Assembly (NCBI GenBank): GCA_945910005.1 | Contig: OX246739.1 | Coordinates: forward strand, 37,644,608-37,708,607 | DNA: 64,000 bases | Source: Isoperla grammatica | Lineage: Eukaryota; Arthropoda; Insecta; Plecoptera; Perlodidae | Direction of reading: 5' to 3' | Shown: positions 27,501-39,500 of the stretch, in pieces | Layout of the letters: every line of letters begins with the position of its first letter | Position numbering within the stretch: position 1 is the first letter of the stretch | Made by a program: the position numbers and the translations under genes | Notes under the pieces: model-generated | What the model saw: only the letters and a program-made list of their open reading frames with translations | Databases searched by the model: none | Told to the model about the DNA's origin: nothing

Positions 27501-30500
27501 ACCTGCGTGTGTGATTGGCTAGGAACGGCGAGCTGGTGGTGATGTCATCGCGGGTGACGCCCACCTGGGACGGCAACATATATGTGCTCTAACCTGCGTG
27601 TGTGATTGGCTAGGAACGGCGAGCTGGTGGTGATGTCATCGCGGGTGACGCCCACCTGGGACGGCAACATACATGTGCTCTAACCTGCGTGTGTGATTGG
27701 CTAGGAACGGCGAGCTGGCGGTGATGTCATCGCGGGTGACGCCCACCTGGGACGGCAACATACATGTGCTCTAACCTGCGTGTGTGATTGGCTAGGAACG
27801 GCGAGCTGGTGGTGATGTCATCGCGGGTGACGCCCACCTGGGACGGCAACATACATGTGCTCTAACCTGCGTGTGTGATTGGCTAGGAACGGCGAGCTGG
27901 TGGTGATGTCATCGCGGGTGACGCCCACCTGGGACGGCAAGACGGCGCGCCTGGAGGTGACGCCCGTCGATGAGGATGACGCCGGCGTCTACTGCTGCGT
28001 CGCGAAGAACGAGGCGGGAACCTCTCAATGTAGCGCCCGCGTCGTGGTGCTGGCCAGGGATGATCCCTCTCAGGAGGACCGACAACCTCCAGTCTTCCTA
28101 CGGGAGCTCGAGGACCTCTCGACCTGCGAGGGACGCGGGGTGGAGCTGCAGGCGCAACTGCATGGTAGGTCTATATACATGGATCCTCCTATCCTAGAAA
28201 CTCAATGGGAGCTGCCGGTATTGAGCAGATTGAGTAGGTTGTCTTTTTCACCTGTGTGCCCACCTCAACCACTGTTTCCTGACGACTTCGAAAAGATTTA
28301 CTTTTAAAATCTTCAACAAAGAAGGCAAGACTCTTTCAGCCACGTTATGCGAGGGTGTTTCTTGGATTGAAACCACCTATAGTCACATGCTATAGGTGTC
28401 TGGTTTGCATTTATTGTCAAGTGTCGGATGGCGTGATTGTTCTTCTTCATACATTTGGTAGCAATTTTTTATTTTTCATGGCAGGATTATCTTTTGTCCA
28501 CGTGATAGGTGGCAATGTTGCATTTTATCATCCGGTATGCGACAGGTGTTTTTGTCTTTATCGTGCAGTATATGGCAGGGTTTTCTTGACAGGTTACGAT
28601 TTGGGAGAGACAGAACAAATAAATTGGCACATATCGATTGTGTATTATATATTGATGCTATCTGACAATGACAACAAACATAGTCGATGTATCAATTTTT
28701 AACTCAATTTACTCTTATTTAGTTCAAAAATTTGGTACCTACCATGACGCTCTTATGAAAGGACTCATGCATACTTTGGAAATGGTATATAAATCAATAA
28801 CATGTTGAATGTGCTATCCAATATAGTCATGATAGGTGCTGGAAGTGACGTCACAATATTGAACCCTGTTACCTCTCAGGCTCGGCGCCCATGGAGGTGG
28901 TCTGGTCCAAGAACGACGTCGAGATCCCCGACTGCGCTGACTTCCGCTACGTCAGCCACGAGGACGGGCGCGTCTGTCTGCGCATCGCCGACGCTTTCCC
29001 CGAGGATGCCGGCGTCTACCGCTGCGAAGCATTCAACAAGTTTGGCGACGCGGTCACCTGTGGCAGCCTGACAGTCACAGACTCGGTCACAGGTAAGCTA
29101 CCAGTGACGTCATTTTAAAGGGCTCGCGGTGGAAGAGGTCGGGTGCTGTCGCCGTAGCCGAGCTCGGTCATAAGTAACACGTCAGTCATTTTGGTCCGAT
29201 CGGCCAAGAGGAAAATCTTTCCATAAATTGTTTGAACACACCATACTCCCAATCTTTGCCTTTCCTGTAGTATGGATCTAGTCCTTCCGATGGGCAAAGC
29301 AAGTTCCGTATGCCCACAATATTTTGGAATGGGCTACATATGCACAACATTAGTTATTATACTAATTCAACCTGCTGCTCCCCTCTTCTGAAGCTCCGAA
29401 TCTTGCTCCACCTATGCTTCATTTCTTCCTCTATTGTGTAGTTGGTTTCTTCGCGAAACAAAATATGTCCAATTAAAGATCCCTTATTTCCATTGAACCA
29501 TATTCGAAAAAGAAAGTGTCGCTTAACCAACAGTAAAACGTCTTTATTGACTCTAATTGAACTGTTTCATGATTTCCGTTTGTTATACTTAATTTCTCTT
29601 TCAGGTGCTTCTGTGAGAGCTAAATATTGGAAGCTCACTCTGTTATAGCTGTTATGTGAAGGTGAAGGCTTAATTGCCACATCAAGCATTCATAGCATTA
29701 TTTTTTAAATGTGAACTGTACATTATAAATTATAATATTATGGATCCGTTGAATATAACGTGTTTGTAATATTTTCTCATAGAAACGAATGTTTTGTGAA
29801 TGTCCACAGAAGAACTTCACTTCACAAAGAAACCCAACCCGGTGATTGTGGCGCCTGGAAGAGACGCTTCGTTCTGCGCAAGACTGGCACAAAACTCGTC
29901 CCACACTGCGCAGGTTCGGTGGACGGTCGCGGGCAGAGATATCGAGGCTGATTCTAGATATCAGGTTAGTCACAATTACTGGAGGTTAATTCTTGTACAG
30001 CATTCTGTTTCTCACGCACTTGCCGAAATATTATTTCTATTTATCCTTTGATAGTCGCAGAATATATTAATTACATCTACTGCAGTTATCAGTTTTATTT
30101 ACCGATGAAAAACATCACTTTATTTTAGATTTTGTTAATGTTACGACATATTGAGTGTCGACTGTCGCCGTCATGAAGAATGTGCTCATTACATAAGTAG
30201 AAAATAATGGGCGAAGATGAAAATTATATAATTATAATGTCAGGATTTAACATTTATTGATGTGTCACATCCTTTAATTAAATAGTTGTAAAACACTACA
30301 TTGCTCGCCTTACCCCTTCAAAATAATGATAAGCATTATTGCAAATATATAATGGCTTTAAACCCAATGCTAATAGTTCACTAGGTCGTAACCCTGAACA
30401 TGTGTTCTAATTAGTCTCTTAATTGGTCACGAGAGTGAGAGATTCCGTCTAGAGAAATACAGCCACAAGATCACGTGCAATATAGAGCTGTTAGTTTTTC

Positions 30501-33500
30501 TACCTTAGCGTGGCTTCTGTTCTTGACGTTCGAGCAGAAAAACCAAATCATTCATATCACAATACACAATTAATATTATGTTTCATTGTAAGCGGAGATA
30601 TGCTATATATAAAATAATTCAAAATTTGTGTCACTTATAAAATCTCGCAAACAGATTTTTAATATTTTGTTTTGAAATAGTACCGCTAGCATGTACTGCG
30701 ATATACAAAAATCATAATTTAAACCAATTATAACAATGTAAAATGTTGGGTGGTGAAAGGTACGATATCTTACAGCTGCCTATTATACAGATTCTGACTA
30801 TGGACACTCGCTTGCTGCCTGTCAAGTCGTATACCTCCACACCTGTATAATATTAGCTATTAGATGTGTGCGTCCACCCATACCTCAGCTACAAAGCGTG
30901 AACTATGATACGCGAAGGCGTAAACTTGCCTACTTATACCGCTCACCTCCGCCACACATTCTACAGCAAGCCACTCCAAACCTTCAATTGTTAAATTAGG
31001 CGCGTGAATAATTATAGAGCCATTACAACAATGGCCGCCTACTTGGTAGCGATAATGATAGTTACACCCCTACGGTAGCGAGTACTTGGTTAGCTGCCAA
31101 TCTACTAATTACTGTTATTATGTCCTATCATATCGCAGATGTTTTGGGCTGGTTGGCTAATTGATGTCACAATGTTTTTTCGATGAGTTAGGTTTCAATT
31201 GTGTGTTAATTTCAAGTGAAAGCTTGGCCTTACGAAATGTAGACTATATAATATATGGTAAAAAACTTATTTTCCTTTACTTTTTTTAATACTATTACGT
31301 TTTTTCTTTACTAATTGTCTTATTTTTATACACTCGAGCATTCAATTTTATCGTCTTACTCGTTTTATATTATACTTATGACTTTTACTCACAAAACTTA
31401 TTTTGTATAACGTACTACTTATACCTGTAGTAATTATATACGAACTCACACATTTATTTAAAATTTAAATTATCTATTCCTTAAAATGTTGTCATTATTC
31501 CGTTGATTTTTGAAACCAATAATATGATGTATTTTTTCCAATTTAAAATGTCACAGAAATTAATTGACAACATAAATTCATTAGTGAATACGTCTTCAAA
31601 ACCTGCTTTTGAGAGTTCATCAATTCATTATGTAATCTTTATTAATTTTACATTTACGCATAATTTCGAGATGAGAATCCTTTGGGGATCAAAGATTTAG
31701 AAATGGAAACATATTATGTTGTTATATTTATGACATAACATTATATTATATAGTCGAGTTTGTTATTTGTTCATGTTTTAAAGTTATTGTGTGTTTGTCC
31801 CCAGACGGAGGAGGACGGCGATGTGTTCATGCTGCACATCACCGCCGCGACGCCCGCCGACGCCGGTACAGTCACGTGCACGGTGACGTCACGCGCGAGC
31901 TTAGGGTCGACCACCTGTAGCACGGAGCTGTCTGTGACAGACGAGGGACGCGCCGTGACGCCGCAAGAGACGCCGGCGACGCTCATCATCGGCCCCTCAG
32001 ACACGACGGTGCTCATAGGGGAGCGGGTCGTGCTCAAGGCCACGTTCACCGGGTATCCGGCACCGCACGTGCGGTGGCTCAGGGCGGTAAGTCGCACCCG
32101 CTTCCATACTTGTTGCTAATTACACAAAGAAGTTTAGTAGCCGTAATTTTCGACGAATTGTACGCCCAACTAAATTCGTTGAAAGGGAGACAAATAGCTA
32201 GTCTCTTTCACAGACCGAAAGCAACAACAAAAACATTGGCAATAGCCTACCCTTCAAAATACACCAAACACAACAAGCAGATGCAGCGCCATAGCCAGTC
32301 TCTCCCATAGACCAAAAGCAAGAACAAAAACATTGAACATACCCGACAAAATACACCGAACACATTTACAAATTCAAAGGCAAGGCCTAATGTTTTCATT
32401 GTAGGGAGTAGGAATGGAACACGTGGTTTGTCAACAGCATCATTTATTTTCTATACAGTGCGTTATAGTCCTTTCAGGGCTGGAAAATTTAATAACGCCG
32501 GAAGAAGCAGTACAATATTCCCCCGCTCGTATCAAGAATTCACTGTTAAACATATATGGCCATCTCTTCAGGGCAAGCACGGAAATATATGCAAGCTAGG
32601 AATGCAAGCTGATGCCATAAAAACTTATAATCAGACATTCCTTGCCTTTACAGTTAAACAATAAACACTACCAGTATGTATAATATAATATTAATAACTA
32701 TGCGGTATGAACTGACTCATAAAGGGTCAATCTGGTGGTAACATTAAGATAACTTATATCTCCATATAAAGTTTTCTTGGCTGGTCATTTGGTTTACTGT
32801 GAGATCATTTTTATGCAAGGAAACCTTCAAACGCTTAGCTGAGTAAGTTGATCGGCGACATCGTGCCCTGACTGGACTTCGGGAGGTTGGTGTTTGCTTT
32901 CTGCCTACGTCAACCCTGACTTACCATATTCCTAGGGTACACGGTTATTGAAAACATTTAGGGGGACATTAAGCGTCCTCTGTCTGTATGGGCGTGAGCT
33001 AACGAGTGGGGGACATGTCCAGATACTGGATGAGGACGGGGGAGTGTCCTGTCTCACACAGAGTTGATAACGCTCGTCCAATGTCTGTAGGGGCTGAGCT
33101 GACTAGCGGGGGGGCGTGTCCAGATCCTGGATGAGGACGGGGGAGTGTCCTGACTCACACAGAGTTACTAACGCTCGTCCTTTGTCCGTAGAGGCGTGAG
33201 CTGACGAGCGGGGGGGGGGGCGTGTCCAGATCCTGGATGAGGACGGGGGAGTGTCCTGTCTCACACAGAGTTACTAACGCTCGTCCTTTGTCCGTAGAGG
33301 CGTGAGCTGACGAGCGGGGGGGGGGCGTGTCCAGATCCTGGATGAGGACGGGGGAGTGTCCTGTCTCACACAGAGTTACTAACGCTCGTCCTTTGTCCGT
33401 AGAGGCGTGAGCTGACGAGCGGGGGGGGGGCGTGTCCAGATCCTGGATGAGGACGGGGGAGTGTCCTGTCTCACACAGAGTTACTAACGCTCGTCCTTTG

Positions 33501-36500
33501 TCCGTAGAGGCGTGAGCTGACGAGCGGGGGGGGGGGGGGGCGTGTCCATATCCTGGATGAGGACGGGGGAGTGTCCTGTCTCACACAGAGTTACTAACGC
33601 TCGTCCTTAGAGGCGTGAGCTAACGAGTGGGGGACGTGTCCGGATACTGGATGAGGACGGGGGAGTTTCCTGTCTCACACAGAGTTACTAACGCTCGTCC
33701 TTTGTCCGTAGAGGCGTGAGCTGACGAGCGGGGGGGCGTGTCCAGATCCTGGATGAGGACGGGGGAGTGTCCTGTCTCACACAGAGTTGATAACGCTCGT
33801 CCTCTGTCTGTATGGGCGTGAGCTGATTGTTGGGGGGTGTGTCCAGATCCTGGATGAGGATGGGGGAGTGTTCTATCTCACATAGAGTTAGTAACGCTCG
33901 TTTTTTGTCTGTAGGGGCGTGAGCTGACGAGTGGGGGTCGTGTCCAGATCCAGGATGAGGACGGAGGTGTGTCCTGTCTCACCATTGACGGCGTCACGGC
34001 TGACGAGGGCGGGAAATACGTCGTCAGCGTCGAGAACTGTTTCGGGGCCGATTGCCATTTCGCGTCCGTCGCAGTTGAAGGTAAGACAGACAGATATCCA
34101 AGTGTCCCGTCCTGTTAGTGTTACTCACTCAACGGTTTAACCCACTACACTGGTGAGAAGCAAAGTTCTCTCATGAATCATTGTTATAGTTTCACAGTTG
34201 TTGACTTATGACGTGATTCGAGAAATGATGTTGTATTATATGTATCTATGCAATTACGAGTTTTTGGAATAAACCGTGTCGAAATGAAAGTATTCGGCTT
34301 TGTTTCCAAAGACGTTTCTTCTTAGTTCCATCAAACATTTTCAAGGTGATGTTGATCTCACACCAACATTGTATGTTTAAACATGCATCCTTGTTGTACC
34401 TTGTGCATTGTTCTCACTTGCATTCTGCAACGTTTCCCCTAAAAAAAATATGTATGTGGGGTCCCCATAGCTACCCTTTCCACATAACATATTATGTTAC
34501 AATTGAAGGGTACTGACTGTTGCCTTGCCTGAGCAGATTTTTGGTTTGAGAAACCCGGGTTTTACCACTTTTGCAAGCTGTGTTTACGATGTATGTCAAG
34601 ATGCATTATCCAGAAAGTTCTTTCTTCTGACGAATGTTTGTATCACCCATATCCGATGCGCAATGATGTAAACAATGACATTATATAATTCGTAGCAAAA
34701 CCACACACCACAATAACCTTCGACTAATGTGTGTATTTATGCAAAAATGTCATAAGTCAAGCAGATCCCTTTCCATCTTCAAATATTGAGTAACCTAATT
34801 TGTAAAGTATCCTACTTTCATTTCACCATCTCATTATAACTGTACAACAAAACAATATTGTCCCTCATTAGTGGTTAAGACACATGCGTCGCCCCACTAT
34901 CCGTCACCAGTGTGGAAGTGTGCGTCTATTGACTTGAAACAATATGTTCTAAATTATAGGAACAATAAGTGACGTCACTAATTACTGTGCTCACCGCTGG
35001 GAAACTCTCGGAAACTATATTGTGATTTTAGTTATGACTCGTTGGCTATTTGAGTTAATTGCTGCTACCTACGGATTGCCACACTCATACATTCATATCC
35101 GGCAACTTATGAAGAATTACCTAAGTACCTACGTCATTGGTGATACTTGTATGCAATATCTACGTATATCTATAACGGAGACCATGAAGAGTGTTTAGAT
35201 ATTTACATTTTTAACATGAAGAGATACCTCTAAAATAATTTAAGCTCAAGTAGCTGTAAAGGAAAAATGTAACTTTCATAATTCTACCTAAAATGTAAAA
35301 TAACATGTAAGCTTGAAGAATAAAACATATCGCTCTAATTTCAATCTTCTAGAATCACTAAAGCAGACCAATTCAGATACATTTTTCCGATGTTTTTGAG
35401 CGAAATCCGGAACAGTTAACAGTGGTAGATTAGGCATTGGTCTGTAGTTGAAACCACGGCTCCTGCTTCCCAGGCCAGGTTTAGTTCCTGGCTTGAGCAC
35501 GGGTGTGACCTAGAGTTGTATTCTTTATTTCATCACCTCGTATAGCATCCTTGCCGAAATATAAGTCGCGAGGCCCAAATAACATTATCGCATTTAAACA
35601 GACGCTTCGAGTAGCTATTTACCCATGATGACATCGTTTTATATTTACATGTTTTATTTATTTATCCAGTTCAGGTATGAAACAGATACAGAATGTAAGG
35701 GAATGATAAATGAATTAATGATTTACTATTATTTATGTGTTTAGTAGATATAAATACAGTTATCTCATTGATTTATAATAATGCAAATAATGCTTTTTCA
35801 GTTTTGTATTTTCTCCATAAACAGATGATTTATGAAAAGCAATTACTTACGGTTTCTTCTCTTCACTGTTACGTTGGATTACGATTGGGTACAATTTTCT
35901 TTACTCGATCTCCGCTGAGGTTCAAACGCAGATATTTCTGTGTTCTTCTAGCTAAGAGGCGATGCGTTTTGTATCATTTGTGTAAATAGAAAATTATAGT
36001 TAGTGATCGTACAGTGGTCGTACAAAGTCGTCGTAATAATATTTAAAGTTGCATAAGCAATACTATGTGATGGTAACAGAAGATGTGAACAGATTGTCAG
36101 TATTCGATTATTAATAATTGGCACTAAAAGTCAGCAATTAAAAACTATTAAGAGTCAAGTCAATGATCATTCATTTATCTTTATTCTATTGTTATCCTGC
36201 CCGTTTCTGCCAAAAGTGCTCGTTCCCTGGCCAAATATTGAGACCGACCACTTGCAATGTTCTTCCTGGAGCAATGGTTGCACGTTGAAGGGAACATACC
36301 AGTGACAAAAGCACGGTCGAAGCGTTCAACAGTGAGTTGAGTGACAAATATTGCAACCAGTGACATCCGGGTATTTTCCACGGAGGAAATGCCGATAGAC
36401 TTCGAAGTAGTATCTTATCATCATCGATATTGATGGACATGTTAAGTTGATTATTTCGATCCCATATTGATATTATCTACATTGATATCAACCGGAAAAT

Positions 36501-39500
36501 AATTATAAATCGCTTGACATCCCTAAAATAGCTGAAACCCTGTCCTTGATGCACTACAAAATACATGGCAGTATCATATCTACTAGTTCCATTGAACATT
36601 AAGTTTCCTTGTAATTGTATTTGTGCATTAATTTGCTTTAATGCGCCGATGAAGGATGATTAGAAATCCATTCCTTATGCGGGTTTTGACCCCAACATTC
36701 CTTGTTTCCATAAGGATCGGACTTGTTCTTTACAAATAGCTGGCATGCACCAAGGACAGCGTCATAGTCTCTAATGACAGTATATATATATATATATATA
36801 TATATACAATACAGTCAATGTTGACAAAACATACGTTGGCTATCTACAGCGAAGATAACCTGATTTCAACTTGTGTTTTTTTTAGTTTGTTATCTATCTA
36901 CGTTATCTATCTCTTGCGGATTATTTATATTGATTTAATGCCCATCGTAATATGATTTTACACATTCCAGGCACAACGAGAATTGTATTTGTGTACTTCT
37001 GCCATGCACAGTCATGAAGAATCTCTACCAATCAACAGTAATGAAGTCTGCGATAGATTAATAAATTAATGAACAAAGAAAATCAAAAACATTATGTTCG
37101 TGTCTACCCAAGCACATACGTACAATATTGTTCAATGTGGAGATGATATATTTATTGCGTCTTTTGTGATGTGACCGTTACTCCAAAACCTCCGTTTATC
37201 TGTACTCCAGAACCATATCGATGTAAATTCTATGAGTTAAAAAAAGCGTCGCCTTAACCAGGAATCGAACCTTGGGCCATTTGCATTGGAAGAAGGAGTA
37301 AATAACTTCATATAAGCCATAAAAACTGATTAACACGTACGTTTTTACTTTAATATTGTTGAACAAAGTTACGAGTCATTATTATGAATGGTGTTTAAAC
37401 GCTCTGATTGGTTATTATTCAGAACTATTCGTGATGTCGTCATCATTGGCCTTCGATACAGGCATCGCCTCCAAGTAGCTGTTGAATCATAGATAACGAA
37501 CAATGGGCCTGTAATTATGATTGATGCTAGAATTTAAAGTATCAGTTTTTACAAGAGGCGTATTGAAATAGATTACCTCAAAATAATCATTCTACCGAAA
37601 ATGATGTGTATTCATAAACAGCTGGCCTCAAATTTCAAAGACCGGAAATCTAAAATCTTGTCTATTTCTTCCTGTCCGCCATAAACGCGAGAGCCGTCCG
37701 CGGTATAGCTCATGCGGTTATGGTGCAGGCTTCAGCTCCTAAGTGTGCTCTAGTCTACCTTGGGACGTTGGTTCAAATCCCGCATATGCGTGGGCTTTTC
37801 TTAATTGTCCTTCATCTATCACCTCTATAATCGTTTGAATTGCATGATTGCCATTATAGAAGCGTAAAGCAAAAAGAACCATTACCATCATTATGTAAAT
37901 AGCCAGCGTAGTTGACCACCGTAGTAAACCGTGGTCCTTGTGTTCCAGGTTCGAATCCTGGCTTGGTCATGGTAGTAATAAGTAATGTTCCGTTTTTCTT
38001 CTTCATAATCACCCACTCGTTGTCTCGATTACCATCGTTGCCAATATGTGAGACGTAAATCCCAAATATCATCATCATAATTTAGACATGCATATTATTT
38101 CACAAGTGGTCCTAAGTTACCGCGAAAAAGTGGGTTATGATGCGGTTATGACTGAGTCATATTCCCATAGTTAGACTTCCTGCGTGTGTCCGGAACACAT
38201 CGATGACGTAGGCAGGCGCTGTCTTGTGTTCTCTCACTGCTCGGCGGCGACAGCTGTAGTAAGTAGTACGCGTCACAGCCACACGCGGGCGGGCAATGAC
38301 AGCTCGTATGTAGCGGCAGGGTGACAACGCAGTGAGTGGTAGCGCGGTGTTGGCGGATGCAGGTTGTCCTAGAGCGATCGGAGTAATGGTGAATAATGGT
38401 GAGTAGTGAATATAGTGATAAACTTTCAAGTTAACGCGAATGTATTTTTCTATATTATTATTTTTTTGTTATGCTTTTGTAGTATATTATTATTTATTAT
38501 CACCATCACCGTCATCGTAGTTATTATCTTATAGACATTATCATCAATTATACATGTATATTGATTATGTGAACCACGTCAAAACAGTTGTTAATGCATT
38601 TTACGGGCAACGTCACGTATTGAATAAAAAAAATAAAAATATATTTCCGACGTTTAAGTTATTTTAGAAATAGATAAAAAAAATAACGTTTTATGAACGT
38701 AATATTATTATCTAGGTACGGAAATAAATGTTGATTTCATTTGCTTCATACATATTTTTACATACCTCAATTATTGCCCCGTCTAGTTAAAATAAATCTA
38801 TGATTCTGTACCTGGTTGTGAATTGATAATTACTTTTGTTTTTCGCGCCAATTATCTGGTATAACATTCTGCCCTCATTAACACTTAATAATACTATTAA
38901 TTTTTGCAAATGCGTGATGATTTTTTAATTAATACTCTTACACGAAGTAACTGATAATAGTGGTGATCTAATAATCTAATGTGATACGCTCAATGCTAGC
39001 TTAGAGCTGGAGTGTCGCGGTTTCGATTCCCATAACCAAAACAGCTGACTGGTTGGTTTGCTGGGGTTTCCCTCTATAAAACGAAGTGAGACTGTTAGAA
39101 GGTTGGATTATTTCTCCCCGACTATCCAATTAGTATTCGATGAAGGCTATAAGTATCCTGTAATATGACACGTTCCCCGTTGAGCTATTTATATATTTCC
39201 GTACAATTCAAAATTGCGCCAAACACTTCGATTAGGATCTGTGTGCCCCGTAAAACTACTTGTGTTAGTAGAGGCATCGATCAATCAAATTAATCAATCA
39301 AATTAATATACAATTTTACGAAGAATATTTTGTTTAGAAGTTAATCTTTTGTCTTGTATTTAGGTCATCAAAATCTGATATCGCAACTACATTATTTTAA
39401 TTTTTTCTCATAGAAACACAGAACCTCCTCTAGAATTCCATATTATACGTTCTTCTCTGGGTTGGTTTCGCGTTATATCTTTACATGGAAGAATACGTCA

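Noticed and set aside
28355..28702. 115-codon frame in intron i-j
   Set aside because: AT-rich, hydrophobic by composition, with no homology and no matching splice phases.
27060..33914. Regular arrays that might suggest a CRISPR locus
   Set aside because: Units are contiguous with no unique spacers, contain exon sequence and lie in a eukaryotic gene.
37695..37980. Possible tRNA genes
   Set aside because: Box A and B-like motifs are present, but spacing and arm pairing do not give a cloverleaf; SINE fragments are more likely.
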